A DNA stretch of 63,467 nucleotides from Streptomyces turgidiscabies Car8 (GCF_000331005.1 NZ_AEJB01000623.1:1-63467), one strand, 5' to 3'; counted from the stretch's first letter, positions 8,351 through 16,442 are shown. Made by a program: numbers and translations. Notes: generated from the letters alone by a model not told the origin.

Positions 8351-9331
8351 ATGGCTGAAACGCAGTCTAACGCGCCCTCCCGCGTCAACACCGGTACAAC
8401 GACGGCAGCACACACCTCCGGTGTGATCCACGTACGCACCCGCCTCACCGGCGCCTTCACCGTGATCTCCAACGCCCTCGCCCAGCGACGCGGCAGCGCG
8501 GTCACCATCGGCGTCGCGGCCTACATCCTCTCCGTGCCCGACGGCGCCCGCATCAGCATCGCCGCCCTCTGCGCCCACTTCGCCGAGGGCGAGATCCTGA
8601 TCTCGCGCGCGCTACGGGAGTTGGAGGCGGCGGGCTATCTGGAACGGCGCCGAGTGCGCGGAGCCGACGGCCAGGTCCGTACGCAGACCTTCTTCTACGA
8701 CGTACCACGCGCCGCCTCCGACCGGCCGACCTCTCCTCCGCCGCAGCCCACCCGGCCGAGGAGGTCCGAGCCCGTCGAGAACGCCCGGCGGGCATCAGCG
8801 CCCACTACTGAAGCTGCCGCACCGGAGACGCAGGTGGCGCAGGTGGCGCAGGTAGCGCAGGTAGCGCAGGTAGCGCAGGTAGCGCAGGCGGCAGCAACTC
8901 CCCTCCCCCACACCCCTGTTGCCGCCGCACCCCCTCCCCCGCTCGGCCTCGACGAAGCCGACCCCCAGGCCGTCGTCATCCTCGCCTCGCTCCGTATCGT
9001 CGACCGCAGGTTGATCCTGTCCCGCAGCGAGGTCGCCGAGTTGGCCCCGGCGGTCGCCGAATGGCTCGGGCGAGGTCTCCGGCCCGAGGAGATCACCGGG
9101 GCCCTGACCACCGACCTCCCCGACCACTTCCGGGCCCGCCCGGCCCGCGTACTGGCGTTCCGCCTGCGTGAAGCGCCACTCCCGACGCCCACGAGGGCCC
9201 CGACGCCTGGCACTCCCCAGCCCCTCACCCTCCCCTGGCAGACCTGCGACGGCTGCGAACGGGCGTTCCGGACGACGGGCCCCTCCCGCTGCCGCGAGTG
9301 CAGGGGGGCCTTGATGGAGACGGCGGCTTGA
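8351..9331 (+). CDS. Winged-helix DNA-binding protein with VAQ repeats and C-terminal zinc ribbon
   Basis: A 326-residue protein. Residues about 25-120 form a MarR-like winged helix (GAFTVISNALAQRRG, RISIAALCAHFAEGE, ISRALRELEAAGYLERRR), a type common in Streptomyces helix-turn-helix proteins that sense no known ligand. A Pro/Ala-rich linker contains six copies of VAQ encoded by a 9-bp tandem repeat. A second helical domain follows (ILSRSEVAELAPAVAEWL) and the C-terminus has a zinc-ribbon-like CDGC...CREC. ATG 8351 was chosen because sequence upstream of it has no family character. Confidence 0.75.
   Translation: MAETQSNAPSRVNTGTTTAAHTSGVIHVRTRLTGAFTVISNALAQRRGSAVTIGVAAYILSVPDGARISIAALCAHFAEGEILISRALRELEAAGYLERRRVRGADGQVRTQTFFYDVPRAASDRPTSPPPQPTRPRRSEPVENARRASAPTTEAAAPETQVAQVAQVAQVAQVAQVAQAAATPLPHTPVAAAPPPPLGLDEADPQAVVILASLRIVDRRLILSRSEVAELAPAVAEWLGRGLRPEEITGALTTDLPDHFRARPARVLAFRLREAPLPTPTRAPTPGTPQPLTLPWQTCDGCERAFRTTGPSRCRECRGALMETAA
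8831..8893 (+). repeat. 9-bp tandem repeat (CAGGTRGCG), six full copies plus one degenerate
   Basis: Six consecutive 9-base units run from 8831 to 8884, two CAGGTGGCG then four CAGGTAGCG, followed by a degenerate seventh. They are in frame within the helix-turn-helix gene and encode a repeated Val-Ala-Gln. Copy number is likely variable between strains through replication slippage. Confidence 0.9.
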
Positions 9332-9447
9332 TGGGCCATCGAATCAACGTCAGAGCCCGGAAAATGACGGACTTGCGCGGTCGTGGCGCAACCCACGCGG
9401 ACTGGGTATGCAAACATGCGAGATCTCTGATCGAAGGGAGGATGGTC

Positions 9448-10104
9448 ATGGTCGACCGGTTCAGCGACGGGCTCCTGACACCCACGGAGACGGCCTCCCA
9501 TCTGGAAGTCCCGCTGTCCACACTCACCAGCTGGCTCAAGGGAACGGCAGCGGGCGCACCACTCGTCCACCGCGTCGAGCCGGTCCGTAACGGGCAGCCC
9601 TCGGTCCCGTTCATCGCCGTGGCGGAAGCCCATGTACTGCGTTCCCTGCGCTCACTCGGGTTGCGGATGAGCGAGATCCGAGAGGCCGCAGTAGCCGTAC
9701 GGCAGGCGTTCGACACGCCCTACGGTCTGGTCTCGAAGCGAATCGCGACGGACGGCGTGGATATCTTCGTCGAACACGGCTTCGGGGATCTAAGGCGGGC
9801 CCGGGACGGTCAGGCCCCCATTCACGAGGTGGTGGCCGGCTATCTCCGTTACCTGACCTGGGAAGGGGAAGACGACTACCCGACGAGTCTGCGACTGAAG
9901 CAGTACGGGAAGTCGACACCCGTCGTGATCGACCCCCGATTCGGCCACGGGCTGCCGGTCATCGCCGCCAACCGCGTCACGGTCAAGGCCGTTACCGACC
10001 TCTGGGAGGCCGGTGAGAGCGTCGAGGACATCGCCTACGAGTACGACATGACGCCCGAGCAGGTGGACGAGCTCTGCCACGCAGTGGTGCGCCTTGCCGC
10101 CTGA
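9448..10104 (+). CDS. DUF433-domain antitoxin-like DNA-binding protein
   Basis: A 218-residue protein. The N-terminus has a MerR-like helix-turn-helix (LTPTETASHLEVPLSTLTSWLKG); the C-terminus (about residues 150-218) has the DUF433 pattern VIAANRVTVKAVTDLWEAGESVEDIAYEYDMTPEQVDE (given here in outline), a helix-turn-helix found in antitoxins paired with PIN-like toxins. Its frame overlaps the next gene, which encodes exactly such a toxin. ATG 9448 is preferred because GGAGG lies six bases upstream; ATG 9442 would be too close. It probably represses its own promoter. Confidence 0.8.
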   Translation: MVDRFSDGLLTPTETASHLEVPLSTLTSWLKGTAAGAPLVHRVEPVRNGQPSVPFIAVAEAHVLRSLRSLGLRMSEIREAAVAVRQAFDTPYGLVSKRIATDGVDIFVEHGFGDLRRARDGQAPIHEVVAGYLRYLTWEGEDDYPTSLRLKQYGKSTPVVIDPRFGHGLPVIAANRVTVKAVTDLWEAGESVEDIAYEYDMTPEQVDELCHAVVRLAA

Positions 10105-10480
10105 GTTCTTCCTCGACCGGAATCTGGGACGCCGAGTCGCGGAGGAGTTGAGAGACCGCGGCTGGGCAGTGCACCGCATCGTCGATGTCTTCCCGGCGGA
10201 CGCGCAGGACATCCCCGACGAGCAGTGGATCTCGTACGGACTCGACAGGTCATGGATTCCGCTGTCGAAAGACGGCCGTATCAGGACTCGGGACCTGGAG
10301 ATCCGGCCCGTCCTCGAACGATCCGCCGTCCTCTTCTACCTCGACAACCAGCAACTCCGCACCTTGGAGATGGTGGAACGGCTCGACTCGCATCGCAACG
10401 CGATCCACCGAGCCGTGGAGAAGGGTGGTCCCGCCGCTTACGCCGTACGGACAAACGGCCTCGACCGGACGTGGCCGTGA
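10094..10480 (+). CDS. PIN-like (DUF5615-type) toxin
   Basis: A 128-residue protein starting FFLDRNLGRRVAEELRDRGW, with the early acidic residue and the later PLSKDGRIRTRDLE block of PIN-like/Mut7-C-type ribonuclease toxins, and the conserved AIHRAVEKGGPAAY near the C-terminus. It starts at TTG 10094 inside the last codons of the DUF433 gene (11-base overlap), so translation is probably coupled. Together the two genes form a candidate type II toxin-antitoxin module; the RNA target is unknown. Confidence 0.75.
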   Translation: MPPEFFLDRNLGRRVAEELRDRGWAVHRIVDVFPADAQDIPDEQWISYGLDRSWIPLSKDGRIRTRDLEIRPVLERSAVLFYLDNQQLRTLEMVERLDSHRNAIHRAVEKGGPAAYAVRTNGLDRTWP

Positions 10481-10597
10481 GTTCCCGGGCTGTGACGGAA
10501 GATGGGCGGGGTGCGGCGCCGGAGAAGCTGCGCGAACTCGACGCCGAGCACTCCGCTGGAGCACGGGCGGTTCCCTCTCCACGGAAACCCGGAACCT

Positions 10598-10810
10598 CTA
10601 CAGGTGTTTCCACGGCTTCGTATCCGGCGATTCCTCGTCGTCCGGTTCGAGATTCCAGACCGCCACGCTCACCTCGTGGGCCGGCTCTTCGATGTCCGGC
10701 GCGGCCCGGATGACCCGTGCGGTGTCGTCGGCGGCGGTCCACAGCACCACGTCGGCGCCGGTTTCCTCGTCTAGCCAGGCATAGCGGAATGGTGCGGGTG
10801 GGCAATGCGC
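10598..10810 (-). pseudogene. Remnant of a small acidic protein gene
   Basis: The minus strand is open from 10810 to a TAG at 10598 with strong GC3 bias and reads RYAWLDEETGADVVLWTAAD followed by an acidic tail ending PDTKPWKHL. No ATG, GTG or TTG is present near the 5' end; a stop lies just upstream at 10811-10813, and the first usable start is an internal GTG at 10750. This looks like a gene whose 5' end was lost, or a 50-residue protein starting at 10750. Function unknown. Confidence 0.4.
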
Positions 10811-10924
10811 TCAACCACGCAACAGCACGTCCGGAGCTGTGCTCGGTGCCGCACCGGGCGAAGACCAGCTTCACGCCGAGGGCCCAGACAAGGCGGCGGG
10901 ATTTTCCCGAAAGGCCCGGCACCG

Positions 10925-11608
10925 CTAGGAGTTGGCGGCCTCCGCCAGGACGCGGGCGAGTTCGCGGGGGCGGGTGGCCATCGGCCAGTGGCCCGAGTCG
11001 AGGTCCACGTACTCAAGGTGGGTAGCGCGGGCGAGTTCAGGAATGTCACCGGCGGTGACCAACTCCTCGGCCTGAGCGGGGGTGAACTCGGGGCAGACGA
11101 CCACAACGGGGACGTCGAAGCGGCGCTCGTCGGTCAGGCGTACGACTCCCCTGGCGACCGCCTCGGGGACAGCAACCGCGGCGGACGCGAAGCGGTCGCG
11201 GGCCTGTTGGTCCAGGTCGGCGGCGTCCGCGCCCTCGAACGGAGCCCAGCCCGGGAAAGGCATGGCGCCGTCCTCCATCGCGAAGTAGTCGGCGTAGGCC
11301 TGCCCGTCAGCGGCGGGGAAGCCGCCGACCAGAGCGACCTTGGCCACCTTCTCCGGTCGCGCGTCGGCGGCCAGCCAGGCCAGGGTCGATGCTGCGGAGT
11401 GCCCTACCACCAGCGGCTTTCCGGGCACCGCGTCAACCGCGGCAAGCACTGCCTTCAACTGGTCGTCAAGCGTCGCCGAGGCGCCGTTGTCGCCCTGGCC
11501 CGGGAGAGTGAGCGGCACGGGATGGTGGCCGAGCGCGGTGAGTTCGGGCACGACGTCGTCCCAGGCGGATCCGTCGAGCCACAAGCCGGCGATGAGCAGG
11601 ATGTCCAC
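10925..11608 (-). CDS. Alpha/beta-fold hydrolase
   Basis: A 227-residue hydrolase. LIAGLWLDGSAWDDVVPEL and the nucleophile elbow VVGHSAAST (Ser) match small esterase-like alpha/beta hydrolases; the catalytic His is probably in LDSGHWPMA near the C-terminus and an acid in the preceding strand (VVVVCPEF region). No lid domain of note. Substrate unknown. It is transcribed alone, divergently from the lipoprotein gene at 11792. Confidence 0.85.
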   Translation of the reverse strand: MDILLIAGLWLDGSAWDDVVPELTALGHHPVPLTLPGQGDNGASATLDDQLKAVLAAVDAVPGKPLVVGHSAASTLAWLAADARPEKVAKVALVGGFPAADGQAYADYFAMEDGAMPFPGWAPFEGADAADLDQQARDRFASAAVAVPEAVARGVVRLTDERRFDVPVVVVCPEFTPAQAEELVTAGDIPELARATHLEYVDLDSGHWPMATRPRELARVLAEAANS

Positions 11609-11791
11609 GGTAGTTCTCCCGAAGAGGAGTCGGATCTGATTCCTGGCACGCTATCGGGAGGCTCTGACACCGGGCTCTGATCAGGGCCCGATCCGAGCGA
11701 ACGGCTCGACTCAACCCCCTGTCTACTGCTCACAACGCATATGAGCACCCGTACTCATGCGAGGCGGAGATGTCGGACCAAGAATGCGTGC

Positions 11792-12448
11792 ATGACTCGA
11801 AGTCCGGCCCCCATCAGGGTATTTACCCGCCCCCGACGCGCCATCACAACCGCCGCCCTCACCGCCCTGGCGCTTACCGGCTGCGGAAGCGTGAAGCCGG
11901 TAGGTGCCAGTGGGTCGCAGGGGGAGCCGGGCAGGGTCGTCGGCGCCCAGGTGAGTGCCACACCCTCGGCCCCCGGGCAGGCGGCGTTCACGGCGATGCT
12001 CGACGAGGTCGCGCAGCCGTGTCCTTCGACCGACGAGGCCGCTTCCGCCCCAACTGGCCTGCAACCGACCAGCGTTCCGGCAGCGCGGAGTCTCGCCCCG
12101 GGGGAGACTCCTCCGACCGACCCGATCGAGCCCGGCGCCCCGACAGGGCCTGAGACGGAGTTGAACGACCGCGATTGGTGCGCGAGCGTGCAGCATGAAC
12201 AGCGCATCATCCAGGCGCTGCAGGCAGTCTCGGATCCCACTCCCGCCAAGGTCCGTAAGACCCTGAACAGCCTCGGCTACATCGACGAACGCATCCACGG
12301 CCTCAAGCAGGAAGGCAAGGCCACCCGTTTCTCTCTCGACCTGCGCGAGAAAGGTGGCCAACTCTGCGAGACGGGCCTGGCGGCGGGCGAGGAATCGGAC
12401 GTCACCGTATGCGCCAACCCCGCAACCGGAGAAGTCGCAGTTGAATAG
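11792..12448 (+). CDS. Secreted lipoprotein, unknown function
   Basis: A 218-residue protein with a basic n-region (RVFTRPRRAI), a hydrophobic core and the lipobox LTGC, so lipid anchoring at the outer face of the membrane is expected. The mature part is Pro/Ala-rich and then has a globular region with several cysteines (QPC, DWC, LCETG, VCANP) that may form disulfides. No family was recognised. ATG 11792 places the signal peptide at the correct distance; earlier in-frame starts add only basic residues. Confidence 0.75.
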   Translation: MTRSPAPIRVFTRPRRAITTAALTALALTGCGSVKPVGASGSQGEPGRVVGAQVSATPSAPGQAAFTAMLDEVAQPCPSTDEAASAPTGLQPTSVPAARSLAPGETPPTDPIEPGAPTGPETELNDRDWCASVQHEQRIIQALQAVSDPTPAKVRKTLNSLGYIDERIHGLKQEGKATRFSLDLREKGGQLCETGLAAGEESDVTVCANPATGEVAVE

Positions 12449-12539
12449 AGGAGGCCGAACAGGGAGATAGAAGAGCGACCTGAATGTGGCCTTTTCGCCC
12501 TGTAGTTGCTGCTCAAAGGAATCATGAAGGCGAGACCGC

Positions 12540-12953
12540 GTGACGACGACCTACGAATGGCGCGCCGACTTCGACAACGCCTCCCTCGACGCGCTGCACG
12601 CCGAGGGCTTCGGCGGTCGGCCGGCGGTCATCGACTGGCGCGGACGGCTGGAACGTCACAGCCTCGGCTGGGTCTGCGCCTGGGACGGTGACTCCCTCGT
12701 CGGATTCGTCAACGTCGCCTGGGACGGCGGAGCTCACGCCTTCGTCCTGGACACGGTCGTGGCTCAGCGCTGCCGGTCCCAGGGGATCGGCGCCTCCCTC
12801 ATCGCCACCGCCGCGCGGCACGCCCGTACCGCCGGGTGCGAGTGGCTGCACGTGGACTTCGAGGAGCACCTGCGGCCCTTCTACTTCGAGGCCTGCGGAT
12901 TCCGGCCGACAGACGCAGGACTGATCTCCCTGCTCTCCCCGCTCCCCCTGTAG
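12540..12953 (+). CDS. GNAT-family N-acetyltransferase
   Basis: A 137-residue single-domain acetyltransferase. The acetyl-CoA binding segment is VVAQRCRSQGIGASLIATA (motif A, Q/RxxGxG/A) and motif B ends FEEHLRPFYFEACGFRP with the usual Tyr. Substrate unknown. GTG 12540 follows an AAGG/GAAGG-type site. A 105-base near-identical copy of part of this gene occurs at 14547-14651 in the same orientation. Confidence 0.88.
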   Translation: MTTTYEWRADFDNASLDALHAEGFGGRPAVIDWRGRLERHSLGWVCAWDGDSLVGFVNVAWDGGAHAFVLDTVVAQRCRSQGIGASLIATAARHARTAGCEWLHVDFEEHLRPFYFEACGFRPTDAGLISLLSPLPL

Positions 12954-12964
12954 CCGACTCGGGT

Positions 12965-13546
12965 CTACGCGACGACCCCGTCCGGCCATGCGCCGCCCGG
13001 CCTTGCCCTCCGCCGCTCGACATCCTTGGCGGTGATCGGGCCGTGGATGCTGTACACGTCGCCGACCCGCAGGTTCTCCGGCGTCTCGTACTCGCCGTAG
13101 GTGCCTATGACGGTGACGGCCACAAGGGACTCGGGCTGCCAGAACGTACGGAAATACGGACCGGACGACACGATTTCCGGGATCTCCACCAGGGTCACGC
13201 CACGCCGCGCCAGTAGACGCCGCAGCTTTTCGAACCGAAGCCTGGGAGTGAACCGCCCGTACCGGGTGCGCAGCACGTCGGGGACGTGGGTGCGGTTCCG
13301 GTACGCGAGTCGGCGCACCTGCAGGGTGAGGTGGTAGCCCGACCAGGGGTCGTCGACGGAAGCACGGTTCCAGAAGAACTCGACCAAGCCGCCACCAAGG
13401 CACAGGTTGTGGTCGTTGCGGATGTCCTCGGTGAAGCCCGGCCCCAGGACCTCGACCACGCGCTCGGGAGAATCCGCGGGGCTCACGCCGAGCACGGTGC
13501 CGGTGGTGACGACGTCCATGTAGAACGCGAGCGAGTACGGAGTCAA
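12965..13546 (-). CDS. Hypothetical protein of a Streptomyces-type family
   Basis: A 193-residue cytoplasmic protein of unknown function: FYMDVVTTGTVLGVSPADS, a Trp-containing core (FFWNRASVDDPWSGYHLTLQV), a basic helical stretch (RFEKLRRLLARRGVTLVEIPE) and a basic tail. The start is TTG 13546, supported by an AGAGGA eight bases upstream; the ATG at 13520 would remove conserved-looking residues. It lies downstream of the SDR gene on the same strand with a gap of about 100 bases. Confidence 0.65.
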   Translation of the reverse strand: MTPYSLAFYMDVVTTGTVLGVSPADSPERVVEVLGPGFTEDIRNDHNLCLGGGLVEFFWNRASVDDPWSGYHLTLQVRRLAYRNRTHVPDVLRTRYGRFTPRLRFEKLRRLLARRGVTLVEIPEIVSSGPYFRTFWQPESLVAVTVIGTYGEYETPENLRVGDVYSIHGPITAKDVERRRARPGGAWPDGVVA

Positions 13547-13650
13547 AGGCTGGTCCTCTGTGGGGAGTGGTCGCGACTTGAGGTGGGGGATGTCCCCGCC
13601 GGGGGTGTGCGGGCGGCAGACGGCAGGCGTCGGCCGAACGGGCAAACCCC

Positions 13651-14481
13651 TTACGCAAGGCCCCCGTTGCTCTTCAGCAGCTGTCCGTTGATCCACTGCC
13701 CCTCCTCCGAGCAAAGGAAGTCGACGAGGTGGGCCGTGTCCTGGGGAGTGCCCAGGCGGCCCAGGGGTGTGTGGCGAACCATGTTCTCCCTGGCCTCCTC
13801 GGACATCCAACCGGTGTCCACAGGGCCCGGGTTGATGACGTTCGCCGTCACCCCGAGGTGGGAGAGTTCGTGGGCCGCCGCCAACGTGATGCGGTCCAGC
13901 GCTCCCTTGCTCGCCCCGTACGGCAGGTTGCCCACCGTGTGGTCGCTGGTGAGGCTGATGATGCGGCCGGTTCCCGGGGCTGCCGTGAAGCGGAGTCCGA
14001 ACTCCCGGATCAGCAGCCAGGTCGCGCGCGCGTTCACGGCGAAGTGGCGGTCGAAGCTCTCCAGGGTCGTGTCCAGCAGGCCCGAGTCGACCGACTCGCA
14101 GTGGCACATCACCAGCGCGGAGACACCGACGCCGGTACCCGTCCCGCCGCCGACGCCCATCCGGCGTTCGGCCTCGTCGAAGACACGTGCCGGGGTGTCC
14201 GGGTCGGCGAGGTCCGCCTCGATCGCCGTGCTCGCGGCGCCCCGCTCGGCCAGGGACCGGGTGATCGCCTCGGTCGCACCGGGCTCGACGCCCCAGGACA
14301 TACGGGTGTCGTAGGGGGTCCAGTAGGTGAAGGCGATGTCCCAGCCCGACGCCGCCAGCCGACGGGCGATCCCGGCGCCGATCCCGACGGTGCGGCCCAC
14401 CCCGGTGACCAGGGCGAGCGGGCGGGCGGCGAGGGGAGCAGGGGGGAGGTCGCGTTGAGGTTGATCCGCGTTTGTCGTCAC
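13651..14481 (-). CDS. SDR-family oxidoreductase
   Basis: A 276-residue short-chain dehydrogenase/reductase. The cofactor site ALVTGVGRTVGIGAGIARRLA is a slightly divergent TGxxxGxG motif, the catalytic Ser lies in IISLTSDH, and the Tyr-Lys pair in LPYGASKGALDR; the PGPVDTGWM block follows. The C-terminal NGQLLKSNGGLA is typical of 3-oxoacyl-ACP reductase-like members. Insertions (around YWTPYDTRM and GVGGGTGTGVG) separate it from FabG proper. Substrate unknown. Confidence 0.88.
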   Translation of the reverse strand: MTTNADQPQRDLPPAPLAARPLALVTGVGRTVGIGAGIARRLAASGWDIAFTYWTPYDTRMSWGVEPGATEAITRSLAERGAASTAIEADLADPDTPARVFDEAERRMGVGGGTGTGVGVSALVMCHCESVDSGLLDTTLESFDRHFAVNARATWLLIREFGLRFTAAPGTGRIISLTSDHTVGNLPYGASKGALDRITLAAAHELSHLGVTANVINPGPVDTGWMSEEARENMVRHTPLGRLGTPQDTAHLVDFLCSEEGQWINGQLLKSNGGLA

Positions 14482-14546
14482 GGGGCGCGATCGTCCATGA
14501 GCGTCACCTGCTCAGCAACTGCTTTTCGGAGAAGCGAAGTTGAGCC

Positions 14547-14651
14547 CAGGGGATCAGCGCCACCCTCATCGCCACCGCCGCGCAGCACGCCCGTACCGCC
14601 GGTCGCGAGTGGCTGCACGTGGACTTCGAGGAGCACCTGCGGCCCTTCTAG
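14547..14651 (+). pseudogene. Partial duplicate of the GNAT acetyltransferase gene
   Basis: This stretch repeats bases 12780-12884 in the same orientation with only a few substitutions and no indel, encoding ATLIATAAQHARTAG and WLHVDFEEHLRPF before a TAG. A stop lies directly upstream (14541-14543), so it is only a fragment. Its presence 1767 bases from the intact copy suggests recombination or insertion of the intervening segment. Confidence 0.85.
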
Positions 14652-14693
14652 CCGCCCACCATGACGAACTCGGAAGAATGACTCACCCGCACC

Positions 14694-14972
14694 TCACGTC
14701 TCGTAAACCGTGGAGCGATGTCCGACCTGCACGACCCACACCACCAGTTCGCCGTTGTCGATGGTGTAGATGACGCGGTAGTCGCCGACCCGGAGGCGAC
14801 GGCGATCGGGCTGGGACGCAAGCGCCGTGGTGCTGAATCCGAGCGGATCGCTCTCCAGCTCCGTCAGCTTGGCCAGGATGCGCAGCGCCGTGTCACGGGG
14901 GACTTTCCGAAGCTCGGCCTGCGCCTCGGGCCGGAAGACCGTCCGGTACTCACTCACGCTGTGCTCATTCAC
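14694..14972 (-). CDS. RelE/ParE-family toxin
   Basis: A 92-residue RelE-fold protein: YRTVFRPEAQAELRKVPRDT, a helical middle, then RRLRVGDYRVIYTIDNGELVVWVVQVGHRSTVYE, the beta-strand core and C-terminal His/Arg/Tyr cluster of ribosome-dependent mRNA interferases. Its start (14972) overlaps the end of the Phd-like antitoxin gene by eight bases, giving a standard antitoxin-first module. Confidence 0.9.
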   Translation of the reverse strand: MNEHSVSEYRTVFRPEAQAELRKVPRDTALRILAKLTELESDPLGFSTTALASQPDRRRLRVGDYRVIYTIDNGELVVWVVQVGHRSTVYET

Positions 14973-15231
14973 TGCGCGCCAGGGTCTCCCTCATGATGTC
15001 CTCGATGGGGACGCCGGCAGAACGGCTGGCCATCCGCTCGTCGATGATCCGGTTGATCTCGCGCTCTTCCCACTGCTGGTACTTGCGCAGGACGTCGATC
15101 GAGACGACGGCCGCCACTTCTTTCCCTCTTCGTGTGATCACGGTGGGCTGGTCATCGCGCTCGGCCCGCTCGACGACCTCGGCAAGGTGTGCGCGGACGT
15201 CACGGATGGACTCTATGGGCATCTGCGTCAT
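14965..15231 (-). CDS. Phd/YefM-family antitoxin
   Basis: An 88-residue antitoxin. IESIRDVRAHLAEVVERAE and PTVITRRGKEVAAVVSID form the Phd/YefM DNA-binding dimer domain; the C-terminal half (EEREINRIIDERMASRSAG) should wrap the RelE toxin encoded next. It probably autorepresses the operon. ATG 15231 was chosen; the ORF continues upstream without family character. Confidence 0.9.
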   Translation of the reverse strand: MTQMPIESIRDVRAHLAEVVERAERDDQPTVITRRGKEVAAVVSIDVLRKYQQWEEREINRIIDERMASRSAGVPIEDIMRETLARSE

Positions 15232-15363
15232 ACGCCCAAAAGTACCGGATGTGCCATGTGTACACAACGGCGGGCGAGAGCGGGCTCGGCCACACCGGCC
15301 GGAGTCCGGAGTCCGGCGGACAGTCGCCGCCCCACCGCCCTCCTCCCCCTATAAACCGTCCGC

Positions 15364-16143
15364 TCAGCTCGCCGGACGCCGAATGCGCCCCCCGTAGTGC
15401 CGTTCCAGCTCCAGGTTTCCCTCGAAGCCCCCCGGCACGTTCGCCGACACGTATACCGGCGGGCGCTCCCCCGCCTCGATCAGTACCGCCGCCGTCTCCG
15501 CGACCGCCATCTGCACCAGCATCACGCCGGTCAGCGTGGACAGGGCGCACACCGCGCCTCCGCCCGGCAGTTCCAGCAACGCGTCACCCGTGGGGGCCTC
15601 GTTGTCGAGGACCACGTCCGCGATGTCGGCCAGCTTCCTGCCGCTGGTGTGGGCCGCCGGGACCGTGCGGGTGTGGGTGAGGGAGGTGATCGCGAGGATC
15701 CGGTGGCCGCGCTCCTTGGCGTGCAGGGCCATCTCGACGATGACGTTGTTGACGCCCGAGTTGGAGATGATCACGAACAGGTCGGCGGGGTGCGGCTCGG
15801 CGAGTTCGTACAGCCGCTCGGCGATGCCCGGCTTCCGTTCCAGCAGCGGGTCGTCGAGGGCGCTGGGGGCGTCGCCGCCGTAGAGGACGAGGTCGGCCAT
15901 GCTCAGGCGGTTGGTCGGGACGAGGCCGCCGGCGCGGCCGGCCAGTTCCAGGACGAGGGCCTGGGAGTGTCCCGTACCGAAGGCCTGGATCACGCCGTCC
16001 GCGCGGATGCAGTCCGCGATCAGCCCGGCGGCGCGGGTCACCGACTCCTGGACCGCCTCCGATCCGGTGATGCGGTCGAGAACGGCCCGGCTCTCGCGCG
16101 CGAAGCCCTGGGCACTGACCGCACTGGCCGACTCGACGGACAC
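15364..16143 (-). CDS. SIS-domain (phosphosugar-binding) protein, UPF0309-like
   Basis: A 259-residue cytoplasmic SIS-domain protein. The phosphosugar loop is seen in IQAFGTGHSQALVLELAGRAG, and LFVIISNSGVNNVIVEMALHAKERGH is the second SIS strand-loop. Relatives are sugar-phosphate isomerases or etherases acting on amino-sugar phosphates, which fits the neighbouring RpiR regulator and glycan enzymes. Start GTG 16143 has GGGGAGA just upstream. It is divergent from the RpiR gene and its upstream region carries the motifs shared with the glycan genes. Confidence 0.85.
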   Translation of the reverse strand: MSVESASAVSAQGFARESRAVLDRITGSEAVQESVTRAAGLIADCIRADGVIQAFGTGHSQALVLELAGRAGGLVPTNRLSMADLVLYGGDAPSALDDPLLERKPGIAERLYELAEPHPADLFVIISNSGVNNVIVEMALHAKERGHRILAITSLTHTRTVPAAHTSGRKLADIADVVLDNEAPTGDALLELPGGGAVCALSTLTGVMLVQMAVAETAAVLIEAGERPPVYVSANVPGGFEGNLELERHYGGRIRRPAS

Positions 16144-16158
16144 TCGACTCTCCCCACC

Positions 16159-16174
16159 GGTGGATTGAACCACC
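16159..16174. promoter_or_regulatory. Putative operator, GGTGG-N6-CCACC
   Basis: A 16-base imperfect palindrome GGTGGATTGAACCACC lies immediately upstream of the SIS gene start. Its right arm (TGAACCACC) recurs upstream of the alpha-mannosidase and between the kinase and GH5-like genes, which supports a shared repressor site. Confidence 0.45.
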
Positions 16175-16189
16175 CGCTCTACCTCTATC

Positions 16190-16206
16190 GGTGAATCAAT
16201 AAATCA
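16190..16206. promoter_or_regulatory. Putative shared motif GGTGAATCAATAAATCA
   Basis: An AT-rich 17-base sequence in the SIS/RpiR divergent promoter region. Near-identical sequences occur upstream of the solute-binding-protein gene (22757) and of the NagZ-like gene (48683). AT-rich blocks are rare in this GC-rich window. Confidence 0.4.
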
Positions 16207-16327
16207 CAGTGTATGGGATGTGGGCAACGGGTCACGAGCAAAGCCCACCCAGGTATCCGTTCCCAGGACCCACCCCGACCCTGGCCCCACCCCGGCCCGG
16301 TCCTGGGATTCAGACTGACCCAGACAC

Positions 16328-16346
16328 GGTGGCTGATACATTCGCC
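16328..16346. promoter_or_regulatory. Putative shared motif GGTGGCTGATACATTCGCC
   Basis: A 19-base sequence upstream of the RpiR gene that matches 17 of 19 positions with 44402-44420 in the kinase/GH5 divergent promoter. It may be an operator or contain promoter elements (TACATT resembles a -10 hexamer). Confidence 0.45.
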
Positions 16347-16370
16347 CCTACCATCAAGTACAGCCGCACA

Positions 16371-16400
16371 GCAGTGGATAGCAGTGGATAGCAGTGGACA
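16371..16400 (+). repeat. Three 10-bp direct repeats in the RpiR gene leader
   Basis: GCAGTGGATA occurs at 16371 and 16381 and as GCAGTGGACA at 16391, one helical turn apart, between the putative promoter and the RpiR start at 16443. Helical phasing suggests a protein-binding array, but this may be a slippage product. Confidence 0.5.
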
Positions 16401-16442
16401 ACAGCGCACAGCAGCACAGCGCCGAGGAGATCGGGTAGCCCC

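Noticed and set aside
8831..8893. Regular short repeats as a possible CRISPR
   Set aside because: Units are 9 bases without spacers and encode an in-frame VAQ repeat.
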